In this document: positions 44,601 through 53,970 of the stretch, one piece after another
How positions within the stretch are numbered: position 1 is the first letter of the stretch
How the letters are laid out: each line of letters starts with the position of its first letter
NCBI GenBank assembly: GCA_934433135.1
Contig: CAKRZO010000007.1
Location: forward strand, 94,382-158,381
DNA length: 64,000 bases
Direction of reading: 5' to 3'
Origin: an uncultured Acetatifactor sp.
GTDB lineage: Bacteria > Bacillota > Clostridia > Lachnospirales > Lachnospiraceae
Translations under genes and position numbers: made by a program
The notes under the pieces: generated by a model
What the model saw: the letters and a program-made list of their open reading frames with translations, nothing else
What the model was told of the DNA's origin: nothing
Databases searched by the model: none

Positions 44601-44652
44601 TAATTGTAGCGAAGAATTAAAATATCCGCTGCCTGTAAATCCCGTTTAACCG

Positions 44653-46221
44653 TTACGTTGAGTGAACGGATTTCAGGCGGTTTATCGTAATTTCCGAAAC
44701 TTTTGTTCCTTGGGGGGAGGACAGGGTTATATCCGGAAGGTTGTAGTCGCACCAAAACGGTATGGTCGCGATAAATTTACCGTCGTCCGCAAAAAGCTCG
44801 ACCGAGCATCTGTCAACTATTATTCGAAGCTTTACGCTGTCAAGGTCAAGGCTTATCGGGATTTTATGTTTCCCCCGGACAATGCTGTTTTCGGCGGGCT
44901 TTATCTGCAATTCAAGCCCGAAAAGACGAAGCGTTATCTGATTTTTAAATTCCGCTTCAAAGAAAATATCATACGCCGCCCGTTCAAGCGGGAAGGATTT
45001 TTCCGCCGCGCCGAGTTCAAAGTTTTTCTCTGAAACGGTGCTTACATAAAGGTTTTCAATCTCTCTTATCGGGTTCGCGGTCAGATAAACATCGCCGTTA
45101 TGCGGCACAAGGTTCATTTCGGTCGGAAAACCCATCTGATGAGGTACGCGCGCGGAAGGCATTCTGAGTTGATCCCACACAAGGCGGACGGTGCGCCCGT
45201 CGTCAAGCCCGGAGAAGCTTTGTCCCGCATAGCTTGAGCTTGATTCAGTGTAGCTAAGCCTTTTTTCGGTGCTTTTCCGAACGAATTTCCCCTTTTCGAA
45301 AACTCCGGTAATATATGTGTCGGACGCGCCGATAATTACCCACCGGCTTGTTTGTCCCTGCGTAAAATTATAGATATCCGGGCATTCGGCATCATTTTTC
45401 AGACTTATTTCCTGCATCATCTCCCAGTCGCAAAGGTTGTCGGACGTAAGCAGCGCGTATCTGTCGTCAACCAGATAAAGAACCATGAGATGTTTTGAAA
45501 TCTCCGGCACAAAGACAATTTTCGGGTCGCGGTTATAGCTTTCAATGTGTCCGAGAACGGGGTTTTTGTCGTATTTCTCAAAGGTTTTCCCGCCGTCGAG
45601 CGAATAGGCAAGGCACTGTGTCCGCTCTCTGTTTTTTGCAAGCAGGGTTCTGTCGCCCGCCGCGGTATAGTAAAGCAGAACAGGGTTTTCCTCGCCGGAT
45701 TTCAGCCCCGTTAAATTCCGAGTGTCCTCAATTGCGGAGCCGGAATACATGGTTCCGAGTTCATCGGGCGAAAGTGCGATATCAAGCTCCTCCCAGTGCA
45801 GAAGGTCGCGGCTTTTTGCGTGTCCCCAGTGCATATTTCCCCATTCCGTCCCGCAGGGATTGTGTTGAAAAAACATATGATAAGTCCCGCGGTATTTGAT
45901 AAGCCCGTTGGGGTCGTTCATCCAGCCGCTTGCCGGCGTAAAATGGACGAAAGGACGGAACTCCTCGGCATATAAGTTGTCATATTCTCTTTCATCGACG
46001 CATTCAAGACGAAAGTCAATCTCCGGAATGCTTTTATATTCAACCTCCGCTCCCGCAAACCGCGATACGTCGACATAAGCGATAAAGTCGGGATTTATCA
46101 GGTCCAGCTTGCAATCAAGGTCAAGAATAAGCTCGCCGTCACGATACAGGCAGATTTTTTTGATTGTGGCAAATGAGTTCGTGGGGATTTTAAGATATTT
46201 TTTGTCAAGTATCAGTTTCAT
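44653..46221 (-). CDS. Glycoside hydrolase family 32 (beta-fructosidase)
   Basis: A 522-residue GH32 enzyme, releasing fructose from sucrose or fructans, probably in the cytoplasm since no signal peptide is seen. All three active-site motifs are intact: WMNDPNG (nucleophile D103), YNRDPK (transition-state D232) and AECPD (acid/base E279). The first 80 residues form an extra N-terminal beta region before the propeller, and a C-terminal beta-sandwich follows. CGGAG precedes the ATG. It begins two bases after the stop of a truncated sugar-kinase remnant, the remains of a kinase-fructosidase operon. Base use differs from the flanks. Confidence 0.92.
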   Translation of the reverse strand: MKLILDKKYLKIPTNSFATIKKICLYRDGELILDLDCKLDLINPDFIAYVDVSRFAGAEVEYKSIPEIDFRLECVDEREYDNLYAEEFRPFVHFTPASGWMNDPNGLIKYRGTYHMFFQHNPCGTEWGNMHWGHAKSRDLLHWEELDIALSPDELGTMYSGSAIEDTRNLTGLKSGEENPVLLYYTAAGDRTLLAKNRERTQCLAYSLDGGKTFEKYDKNPVLGHIESYNRDPKIVFVPEISKHLMVLYLVDDRYALLTSDNLCDWEMMQEISLKNDAECPDIYNFTQGQTSRWVIIGASDTYITGVFEKGKFVRKSTEKRLSYTESSSSYAGQSFSGLDDGRTVRLVWDQLRMPSARVPHQMGFPTEMNLVPHNGDVYLTANPIREIENLYVSTVSEKNFELGAAEKSFPLERAAYDIFFEAEFKNQITLRLFGLELQIKPAENSIVRGKHKIPISLDLDSVKLRIIVDRCSVELFADDGKFIATIPFWCDYNLPDITLSSPQGTKVSEITINRLKSVHST

Positions 46222-46224
46222 TTT

Positions 46225-46350
46225 TTATCTCCGTTTCTGTATTTCAAAAATATTTTTTGTGTAATCCGGTACCGCGTCGGCTTTCGACCCAACAAAAGAA
46301 CTGAGGATTATCGCGCGCCGCAGACAATCTTCAAGCGGAAACCCGTCCAT
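46225..46350 (-). pseudogene. C-terminal remnant of a PfkB-type sugar kinase (fructokinase-like)
   Basis: The last 41 codons read MDGFPLEDCLRRAIILSSF, then VGSKADAVPDYTKNI, typical of the C-terminus of PfkB carbohydrate kinases, where GFLYGL..G-x-P-L-E-x-C-L leads into the final helix. An in-frame stop lies directly upstream and no catalytic GAGD motif is present, so the gene is severed. It ends three bases before GH32, which fits a fructokinase-fructosidase pair. Confidence 0.65.
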
Positions 46351-46398
46351 GTCTGTTTATAAAAATTCGGTCGACTGGTCAATAGGTCATTTTAAGTT

Positions 46399-48966
46399 TT
46401 ATTGGTTTTCAAATATGTTTATCGGTCCTAGCATACCCGAAGGCTCAAACAACAAATATTTTGAAAACATATCCCGCCGTTCATATCCATTATGATTTGA
46501 CACAACGACTGCCATTTTATTTATGCCTTTCACGGCAGTTTCGGAAATATCAAACACATACGGCGGAAAAAGTTTTGTTCCAACATATTTGTCATTCATA
46601 TAAAGCTCAGCAACTTCTCCGACATACCCGAGATCAATACTGCACTTTTCTGTAGTTTTTAATTCCAATTCAGTCTCATATTTTATATGTCCTGAGAAAT
46701 GAGGAAGTTCCTCTGCCCCGGTTATATTCACTAACTTATCTGTAGTTTTATAGGTACTGTACTCAGTCGTATTGCTTTCCGCTACGCTGATTCTGAATTC
46801 CGGTGCGATTGTCTTTTTCCACACACTCGCCACTTCTTTTTTTTCAGATAAGCCTTCAAAGGAGACATCTCCAAACAGAAGCACAACAGAATGGTATGGC
46901 GGCAGAGAGATTTTAATCTGGGAAGAGCTGCTTTCCCTGGCGTAAGCGATATTCTCAAACGCATCATATACAATATATTTCCCACCGGTAAATATGGGTA
47001 ATGTAACCTTGGCCGATATCGTATGATGGATATCCTCATTGCTAAACATATAAAAATCGGCACCATTTCTTGTGTAATGATAATATCTTAAATAGATGCC
47101 ATTATAGTCGGAACGCACGTCGTAATATCCGTGTTTCTCCATATAATCCGGCAGATTGTCAAGAGTTACAATTTCGAAATCAGAAATCGCAGCCGTATTA
47201 TCAAAATCTGAAACGATAATAACCTTACATGTCGTATGTTTCAGTTTTTCTAATACATACTCTGGTATATTTGATGAATACGGTACCATTAAGACATTGT
47301 ACTTTTCTCCATTCAAATAGCCATTTTTATCGATCTTGTCAACGTAATCCGCCGGAATAATATCATAATCATAGAGATTATCATATAACTTTTTCGCAAT
47401 GCGCTCCAGCGGAAGGAACTTCTGATTAACCCATCTGATTTCTGCATCATAAAGAATCGCGCAGGTTGATACATGAATGCCATCGTTTAATAGGTAACAC
47501 ATGCGGTTCATATAATGCATGCTATATTTAAAAAACTTGTATTCCGGGTTATTTCCGGTATCATAAAAATTAGGAGGACAATCAGGATCATTCGGCTTAG
47601 GAGAAAATGCATGAGGCACAAAATAATTAATGCCTCTCACCAGCATGTGATCCATTAGATATTTCATAATCTTCGTTCCTTCCGCCCAGCCGTATGCACC
47701 AAATATTTCACACATGGCACGTCCCTTTTTTTTCTCATCAATATGTGCCATAGAAGAACCAAGTTTGGCAAGATAATACTGAAAGAATGCACTGTTTAAA
47801 TGAACATGCTCTGCAAATCCGGCATTTGCACATTCGGTCAGCCCCGGGACAATCTGGTGAAGCACAACATCAATTCCAGACATATCCTGTCCATCTAAAG
47901 CGCGAAAATAGTGACCTGTCCCACAGCCGGTAATTGTATGAACATTATTATCTTCTATCACATGTCCGATATACTCTACTCCATGACTATGACACCATTT
48001 TGCTATATTATTACAAAAATTATTTTTATATTCATCTGTCACAATATTCATGAAATCAAATCGGATTTCTTCCGAAAGACCACCGGCTATATCAAACCAG
48101 AGGCCGACAAGCATTGCTTGAACCCTGTCTCCATAAATAGCTCTTAATCTTTTATCAACACGGGTTCCCCAAGGGTGGTGAACATAGCGCTTTCCGGTCT
48201 CTGCTAAGCCAGAATCATAAGCGACATTAAGGATCCAGTTGGAATTATTTCGAAAGCCCGGTTCATCGGAAAAAAAACCGGAAAACGTATTACCGAAATA
48301 TTCCTTAAATCTATCATAATGAGGTTGATATACCTCTTCTATGAAAAGATCAACTGCTTGTGGATTGAGCATATCACAAAAACACCGTGACGGCTCTGAA
48401 ATACCACGCCGTGTTTTTATCATAAATACGATACGCCACATTCCTTCAGGCAGTGTAAAATACAGCATGTCTCCTGACAGACCATCATACAGGTCGATAA
48501 TTTCATGATCGTAGCTGTCACTATTGGGAATATGCTTAATTGCTGCAATTGATACAAATTCATCTTCGGGATCTGTAAGCCAACAAGTCGCCATTGCGGC
48601 TCCGTCTGCAATCGGCCCTGCAATATCGATATGTCTCTCTGTAATTCCCCATGCTTGCATATTTTTATATTTTTCAGCAAAAATACCATTGGCGTATCCT
48701 GTGGGATAATGCTTATCATCAAGAATCCACACATTCATATTTCGTTTTTGGCATTCAGCCAAAATGATCTTAATGTCAGACCACCAATGCACCTTAAGGA
48801 AATCTTCGTGCGTTCGCGATTCAAGGCACACGGAACGTATACCGGATTCGTAAATATGTTCAATCTCATTTATAATCTGATCAGCCTTTTCTCCATGCAG
48901 CCATAAGAAAGGCGCAATATAATTGTGTTGCTTATCTTTAAGATTCTCCTGCAGTCTGGTATCCAT
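46399..48966 (-). CDS. Glycosyl hydrolase, GH106-like (putative alpha-L-rhamnosidase)
   Basis: 855 residues, no signal peptide. The N-terminal half is a TIM-barrel type glycosidase (FLWLHGEKADQIINEIEHIYESGIRSVCLESR, ILDDKHYPTGYANG, GFFSDEPGF, YIGHVIEDN), in the manner of GH106-like proteins. A central Rossmann-like region follows (VLMVPYSSNIPEYVLEKL), and a C-terminal galactose-binding domain of the GH2 type (LGYVGEVAELYMNDKYVGTKLFPPYVFDISE). The rhamnosidase call is by similarity of layout. The start is the ATG at MDTRLQENL with GGAGG upstream. It is more AT-rich than most genes here. It has its own promoter with the shared ACACAAAA operator. Confidence 0.65.
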   Translation of the reverse strand: MDTRLQENLKDKQHNYIAPFLWLHGEKADQIINEIEHIYESGIRSVCLESRTHEDFLKVHWWSDIKIILAECQKRNMNVWILDDKHYPTGYANGIFAEKYKNMQAWGITERHIDIAGPIADGAAMATCWLTDPEDEFVSIAAIKHIPNSDSYDHEIIDLYDGLSGDMLYFTLPEGMWRIVFMIKTRRGISEPSRCFCDMLNPQAVDLFIEEVYQPHYDRFKEYFGNTFSGFFSDEPGFRNNSNWILNVAYDSGLAETGKRYVHHPWGTRVDKRLRAIYGDRVQAMLVGLWFDIAGGLSEEIRFDFMNIVTDEYKNNFCNNIAKWCHSHGVEYIGHVIEDNNVHTITGCGTGHYFRALDGQDMSGIDVVLHQIVPGLTECANAGFAEHVHLNSAFFQYYLAKLGSSMAHIDEKKKGRAMCEIFGAYGWAEGTKIMKYLMDHMLVRGINYFVPHAFSPKPNDPDCPPNFYDTGNNPEYKFFKYSMHYMNRMCYLLNDGIHVSTCAILYDAEIRWVNQKFLPLERIAKKLYDNLYDYDIIPADYVDKIDKNGYLNGEKYNVLMVPYSSNIPEYVLEKLKHTTCKVIIVSDFDNTAAISDFEIVTLDNLPDYMEKHGYYDVRSDYNGIYLRYYHYTRNGADFYMFSNEDIHHTISAKVTLPIFTGGKYIVYDAFENIAYARESSSSQIKISLPPYHSVVLLFGDVSFEGLSEKKEVASVWKKTIAPEFRISVAESNTTEYSTYKTTDKLVNITGAEELPHFSGHIKYETELELKTTEKCSIDLGYVGEVAELYMNDKYVGTKLFPPYVFDISETAVKGINKMAVVVSNHNGYERRDMFSKYLLFEPSGMLGPINIFENQ

Positions 48967-49023
48967 AAATCTGCTATCTCCTCCTCTTAGCATATTCTGT
49001 TAATACAATGCTTTTTCTTTCTC

Positions 49024-49087
49024 ATTATAACATTCTCGTTTTTTAGAAACAGCCACCACTTTTGTGTGTTTATCACTGCTTTCGTGT
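49024..49087 (-). promoter_or_regulatory. Shared operator/promoter C, upstream of the GH106-like gene
   Basis: Reading the minus strand: ACACGAAA, 12 bp, ACACAAAA, 30 bp, then -10 TATAAT. The -35 region has no consensus hexamer (CTGTTT), as at an activator-dependent promoter. The first octamer overlaps the stop codon of the sensor kinase gene. Confidence 0.75.
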
Positions 49088-50910
49088 CATCTTTGTACAT
49101 CTATATACGGAGATGTACCGGGATTGTGGATAGGGAGCAAGATGCGGATGCAGGTTCTTTCATATGGCTTGCTCTCTATTTTGAGGTGTGCTTTGCCGGA
49201 GCATAAAATCGACAAACGTTTTGCCACATTTGCAATTCCGATATGCTTCATGGAAATGTTCTCTTTCCCGATGGACGCTTCAATTTCCCGGATTTTTTTT
49301 TCCTCCATTCCGATACCGTTATCTTCCACTTCCAGGCAAAGCATTGCTTCTTTGGGATCCTTGAGGGAGTGTGTTCTTTTGCTGATAACTTTGATTTCCC
49401 ACTTTTTGGTTGTATCTTCTCTTGTAAAACCGTGAGAAACTGCATTTTCAATCAGAGGCTGCAGCAGCAGTTTCGGCATTTGTAAGGACAGAGTATCCGG
49501 TGCTATTTCATAGGAAATAGAAAAGAAATTTTTATAACGGGTCTGCATGATATTGACATAACACTTTGTATGATCCAATTCCTGGGAAAGACTGACCATA
49601 TCCTGGTCATCCAGAGAATACTGGAGAATGCCGGCAAGATCAGCCACCATTTGTGCAGACCTGGAATCTTCCAGCTCTTCATCAATCATCATTACAATTA
49701 CGTTCAAGGTATTAAAAAGAAAATGTGGATTGATCTGTGCTTTCAGAGCATTCAGCCTGGTCTGACTCAGCAGTTCCATACGATTTTCCAGTTCCTCGCT
49801 TAATCGCCTGTTCTTTTGAATATATTCTAATATTTTATCAGTAATCTGATGTAGTTCTGCTTCCATAGGCTTGGAAGTACTTTGCAGTTCCCGTTCATCT
49901 GCTATTTGTAAAACATTCAAAATTATACGGATAGGTTTATAGGCGATTGCGGAATAAAGGAACATCAAAAGACTCGCAATGCATATCACCAGAAAAGACG
50001 TACCGATGATCTTGAATTGGATCTGCTGTAAGCTTTCCTGGTAGTTGACCGGCTCAGATACGGCTACGACATAGAATCCGTACTCAGGGCAATATACTTG
50101 CGCATAAGTAAAAGGATGCTCTCCTGCACGTTTGATGGACTGTATCTGCGATCGGTTGTTTTCAAAAAAACGAAGTTCGTCATAAGAAGAGGAATCGGCA
50201 AACAATTCCGATTTGTTTTCTCTGACAATAACGCGTCCCTTTTCGTCCAATATCCAGAAAGAAGTGTCATCACTGTAACCGTCGGTGATTTCATGATGTA
50301 TCTTTTTCAGATCAATATCTATGGCAACCGCTCCCCAGCTTTCTGCGACAGCAGACTGTTTAATTACAGTCAGTACATAGGGATAGCTTTTTTTGACAGA
50401 ACGAATTTGCCGGCTTGTAACAAGACGTTGATCGTTCATTTTCGGCAGTGATTCTATCCAGTCGATATTCTGAAGATACTTTTGCCGTTTGTTTTCGGAT
50501 GACAGATAATAAGGTATGCTCATATCCTGATCCAGAATACGATGATACTTTTCCGAATACAACACTATAGATGCCGTACTGTTATTTGTCAGGTACACCA
50601 GGTTCTTCAGATAGGATTTTAATTTGATATAAAAACTCTCGTCTGCATTGTCCGGATATTCCATGCCCCAGAACAATTTTGTCTCATCTAAAATAACAAT
50701 CTCGGATGCCAGTTTTTCGCCCTGGCTGATAATTCTCCTGAGGTTATTTTCTACCTGGGAAGCTTTTTCCATATTGTAGATGGCTGCATCATCGTCCAGC
50801 ACGTTTACGGCATTTTGATAAATGAAAAAAGTGCAGATTATGGTAATTATCGTGCTGCATATTGCTAATGTCAGAAAATTGCGTTCTCTAATTCCCAGTG
50901 TTTTCTTCAT
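49087..50910 (-). CDS. YesM-type sensor histidine kinase
   Basis: 607 residues. A membrane helix (LAICSTIITIICTFFIYQNA), a large extracellular sensor domain (about 35-290), a second helix (IIGTSFLVICIASLLMFLYSAIAY), a HAMP-like linker, then the His_kinase module with RLNALKAQINPHFLFNTLNVIVMM (phospho-histidine in PHFLFN) and an HATPase domain (LLQPLIENAVSHGF, VEDNGIGM). The family senses extracellular sugars or oligosaccharides, often with the binding protein of a nearby importer. It overlaps the regulator gene by 23 bases; GAAGGGA precedes the ATG used. Confidence 0.92.
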   Translation of the reverse strand: MKKTLGIRERNFLTLAICSTIITIICTFFIYQNAVNVLDDDAAIYNMEKASQVENNLRRIISQGEKLASEIVILDETKLFWGMEYPDNADESFYIKLKSYLKNLVYLTNNSTASIVLYSEKYHRILDQDMSIPYYLSSENKRQKYLQNIDWIESLPKMNDQRLVTSRQIRSVKKSYPYVLTVIKQSAVAESWGAVAIDIDLKKIHHEITDGYSDDTSFWILDEKGRVIVRENKSELFADSSSYDELRFFENNRSQIQSIKRAGEHPFTYAQVYCPEYGFYVVAVSEPVNYQESLQQIQFKIIGTSFLVICIASLLMFLYSAIAYKPIRIILNVLQIADERELQSTSKPMEAELHQITDKILEYIQKNRRLSEELENRMELLSQTRLNALKAQINPHFLFNTLNVIVMMIDEELEDSRSAQMVADLAGILQYSLDDQDMVSLSQELDHTKCYVNIMQTRYKNFFSISYEIAPDTLSLQMPKLLLQPLIENAVSHGFTREDTTKKWEIKVISKRTHSLKDPKEAMLCLEVEDNGIGMEEKKIREIEASIGKENISMKHIGIANVAKRLSILCSGKAHLKIESKPYERTCIRILLPIHNPGTSPYIDVQR

Positions 50911-52045
50911 TTGATCCCTTCTTTTCATACCGTTGATATTTATACTGGGTAGGATTCATTCCAACCTGTTGTTTAAAAACTGCATTAAAGTAATTTCTGT
51001 TCCGAAATCCGGCTTCCTGTGCTGCATCATATACTCTATATCCTTGATTCAGTAGTTTTAAAACCAGTTCGATTCTTCTGCTTATAAGGTAATCGCTGAA
51101 TTTGCTCCCGCTTTTTTTCTTAAAGTATTTGCTGAAGTAAGAAGGATCCAGATGGACATAATTGGCAACATCGTCTCTGGAAAGACTTTCCTTCAGATTT
51201 GCGTCAATGAAGAGCTTTACCTTTTTTATCAGAGCATCTTCTTCATCCTCCTGGGCTATTTGCTCGTTTAACTGTTGTAAATCCGTGATATTGCCAAATT
51301 GGAGCAAAGAGACTGCTGCATTCAAATCCATCAATTTCCGTATCTGGTTTACTATTTCCTCTGCGGCAGGGAAGGAGTCTTTATAATCTCCAAGAAGAAT
51401 AAAGGTATACTCAGTCTTTTCCTTTTTGGTAAGAACCGGCACGCATTGCGCACCATACCATCGAAAAATATTGGTCAGTCCGGCTCGAATCAGTTCTGCA
51501 TCATTCTCGTGCATTTCATTATTTGTCATAAAAATAACTTGATATTTGGCAAAAAATACTCTCTTATTCAATTTCCGCTCTACGGAATCAGAGTGATTCA
51601 TAATCGTATGGTACATCTCCAGCTCAATCAGTTCGCGTTTGATATCCCTTTTCCAAATGTCCTTGCGCTCTTTGCCTTCTTTTTCTTCTTTCAGACGCAT
51701 CATTATGGCTTTTACATTATCCGGGCGAACCGGCTTAAGTAAATACCCGAAAACTCCATAAGCGATTGCTGTCTGAGCATAGGAAAAATCACTGTAGGCA
51801 CTCACCAGAACCACTTTACAGTCTTTTCGATTTTCCGCTATCCATTTGGTTAATTCCAGACCATTCATCTTTTTCATCCGGATGTCACTGAATATAGCAT
51901 CTGTCGTGTGGTTCTCCAGATATTGTCTTGCTTCATAACCATCCGCACACTTCAATACCACCTTTACTTCCGGAATTTTCTGAAAGATTTTTTCCATTCC
52001 GTCTCTTGCAAAGTCTTCATCATCAACAATTATAATCTTATACAT
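50888..52045 (-). CDS. YesN-type response regulator with AraC DNA-binding domain
   Basis: 385 residues. The receiver has IIIVDDEDFARDG, phospho-acceptor D in AIFSDIRMKKMNG (about 54), VSAYSDFSYAQ and KPVRP. A variable middle follows, then two helix-turn-helix motifs of the AraC type at the C-terminus (ESLSRDDVANYVHLDPSYFSKYFKKKSG and VYDAAQEAGFRNRNYFNAVFKQQVGMNPTQYK). The ATG at MYKIIIV is chosen. AraC-type proteins bind paired direct repeats about two helix turns apart; three such repeats of ACACAAAA sit before genes in this locus, so this is the natural binder (inference). Confidence 0.92.
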   Translation of the reverse strand: MYKIIIVDDEDFARDGMEKIFQKIPEVKVVLKCADGYEARQYLENHTTDAIFSDIRMKKMNGLELTKWIAENRKDCKVVLVSAYSDFSYAQTAIAYGVFGYLLKPVRPDNVKAIMMRLKEEKEGKERKDIWKRDIKRELIELEMYHTIMNHSDSVERKLNKRVFFAKYQVIFMTNNEMHENDAELIRAGLTNIFRWYGAQCVPVLTKKEKTEYTFILLGDYKDSFPAAEEIVNQIRKLMDLNAAVSLLQFGNITDLQQLNEQIAQEDEEDALIKKVKLFIDANLKESLSRDDVANYVHLDPSYFSKYFKKKSGSKFSDYLISRRIELVLKLLNQGYRVYDAAQEAGFRNRNYFNAVFKQQVGMNPTQYKYQRYEKKGSNEENTGN

Positions 52046-52070
52046 TGCACACTCTCTATACAGCACTAAT

Positions 52071-52120
52071 GTCACAGCCGTTTCTGCAAATTACAGGTGT
52101 AATGCAGAAACAACTGTGAC
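52071..52120 (-). other. Long stem-loop between the binding-protein gene and the YesN gene
   Basis: GTCACAG/CTGTGAC, TTTCTGC/GCAGAAA and ATTACA/TGTAAT pair in register around a GG centre, giving a nearly continuous 20-odd-bp stem. No T-run follows on the minus strand. It could protect or process the mRNA and lower read-through into yesN/yesM. Confidence 0.7.
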
Positions 52121-52175
52121 TCTCTTTGTTACTGATTTTTCAGTTTACAGTTGGCCTTCTTCTTTACTCTTTTAC

Positions 52176-53825
52176 TTATTTGGATGCAAGGTAAGCTTTT
52201 GCCTGGGCATTCAGTTCCTCCAGAACCTTAGACAATCCCGCAGCTTCCATTTTATCCAGATACTCTTTCAGGTATGCTTCCTGATTTGCGCCCTTTACGC
52301 CGAATATAATTGCTTCATGATACTCCTCATAAATGGATTTTAACTGTGTTAATTCGGTATCAATGGGTGTCGTATCAACTACCATACCTGCTAACGGACA
52401 GACAATCGTATTGTCGGATTCATTCAAATCATTCAAAATATAATCTTTCTGCTCCTGGGTCATAGACTGGTTCAGCCACGCATTGAACGTATTTCCTCCG
52501 ACCCATTTCCAGTAGCAATAAGTCGTATCTGCACCACCCTGGGATCCCTGGAATTCGGTTGTTTCAATCTTTCCATCGGAAATAACCTTATAATGAATAC
52601 CTTCCAGACCATAGCAAAGGGTGTTGTAAAACTCTTCGTATTTGGAATTAAAGAGCAGTGCCAGGAAGTTCGCGGCATCTTCCGGATGCTTGGAGGTTGC
52701 CGACACACCGACACCTTGGGCAGCATTCCTAAGACCGATGACATTATGATCATCTACACTCCATACCACAACTTCGCCATCCTGTGCCAAGGCACTCTCA
52801 GATGAGTTCCTGTTGGCTGCAACCATATCTGCCGTACCAAAAGACTGCAGATAGTAAAAAACTTCAGAATATTCTCCCAACAAACCATTGTTGTAAGGCT
52901 CGGGGTTGGTCATTCTATCCTTAGAAAGGAGACCTTCGGTATACCATTTCGCATTCTGAAGATAACCTGCCTGAACGTTTTCATCTAAATCACTGAATTT
53001 AACTTCCTCTGCATCAAAATCCCAATAAAAACATGCTTGCCCTCCGATAAGAGGAAATCCGCTCTGGCCGGCTTCTACATAAAAAAAGATGTTTCCTAAG
53101 GCATTGGCACCAATATATGTCTTATCCGGGTTATCTTTCTTAACGGTGGACTTTGCTGCAGCAAGCGCACTTTCCAAAAATTTGATTAAATAAGCCTGAT
53201 CCTTATTGTAAAAGGCCTGCTGAACTTCATCGTAGTCATAACCGGTTGTCTCAAATACTTCTTTGTTCATATAACCGAACGACTGATTAGAAGCTTGCTG
53301 ATAGTTAGGAACATAATAGGTCGTTTCGTCAAATTTACCCATTTCCATTAACCATTCCGGAAGTTCGGCAGAAATCTCCGGATTTGCAGCCAGGTAATCA
53401 TCCAAAGCTAGCAGCACACCATCTTTTACATGTTCTGCTTCGGATCCAGAACCGGGAAGAGAGATAATGTCTACCTGCTCGCCGGCTGCCAGTGCCAGAG
53501 AAAGATCGGTTTTGTAGTCTTTGCAGGGATGAAGGTCAATAGTAATATGTTCATATCCTTCGGTAGATGCCAGAATTTCATTTAGCTTATCTTCTACCTG
53601 CTGAGTATATTCCTGCTCTCCTACATTGTTTCGATACCAATAGGTAAGCGTTACCGGATCTTTTTTAACGGTTTCAACTGATTCTTTTTGCGTTTCAGTT
53701 GTGTTTTCCGTCTTCGGTACAGATGCAGTATTTGTGTTTGATGAGTCCTCTTTGGATCCGCATCCTGTAAGCAGAGATGTTGTTACAGCTGCAGTCAAAA
53801 GCAATGCCAATACTTTCTTTTTCAT
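52176..53825 (-). CDS. ABC transporter extracellular solute-binding lipoprotein
   Basis: 549 residues, LplA/LipO-like. The signal peptide MKKKVLALLLTAAVTTSLLT ends in the lipobox LLTGC (C22). The mature part starts with a serine/threonine/glutamate linker and then the solute-binding fold (VTLTYWYRNNVGEQ near residue 65, and the C-terminal helix-rich domain typical of the DUF3502 group). It delivers an oligosaccharide to the two permeases encoded just upstream. AAAGGAAAG precedes the ATG. Its separation from the permease genes by a stem-loop suggests higher output, as for maltose-binding protein. Confidence 0.9.
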   Translation of the reverse strand: MKKKVLALLLTAAVTTSLLTGCGSKEDSSNTNTASVPKTENTTETQKESVETVKKDPVTLTYWYRNNVGEQEYTQQVEDKLNEILASTEGYEHITIDLHPCKDYKTDLSLALAAGEQVDIISLPGSGSEAEHVKDGVLLALDDYLAANPEISAELPEWLMEMGKFDETTYYVPNYQQASNQSFGYMNKEVFETTGYDYDEVQQAFYNKDQAYLIKFLESALAAAKSTVKKDNPDKTYIGANALGNIFFYVEAGQSGFPLIGGQACFYWDFDAEEVKFSDLDENVQAGYLQNAKWYTEGLLSKDRMTNPEPYNNGLLGEYSEVFYYLQSFGTADMVAANRNSSESALAQDGEVVVWSVDDHNVIGLRNAAQGVGVSATSKHPEDAANFLALLFNSKYEEFYNTLCYGLEGIHYKVISDGKIETTEFQGSQGGADTTYCYWKWVGGNTFNAWLNQSMTQEQKDYILNDLNESDNTIVCPLAGMVVDTTPIDTELTQLKSIYEEYHEAIIFGVKGANQEAYLKEYLDKMEAAGLSKVLEELNAQAKAYLASK

Positions 53826-53927
53826 AATCAACTTTCCTTTCTCAATAAAAATAATATCTCCAATGTCTTACGTTATGGAAGGCCATCATTTCGTAAAAAC
53901 ACTTGAATACATAGTGAAGATCTTTCA

Positions 53928-53962
53928 GAGACATTTTTCATCTCAGAGACGAAAAATGTCTC
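53928..53962 (-). other. Intercistronic hairpin before the binding-protein gene
   Basis: A perfect 12-bp stem GAGACATTTTTC/GAAAAATGTCTC with an 11-base loop between the permease stop and the binding-protein start. No T-run on the minus strand. Such hairpins commonly protect the binding-protein part of the transcript. Confidence 0.65.
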
Positions 53963-53970
53963 TTGCGCAC

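Noticed and set aside
42000..46400. Integrative element or transposon carrying the tryptophanase/GH32 block
   Set aside because: No integrase, transposase, terminal inverted repeat or target duplication is visible at either boundary.
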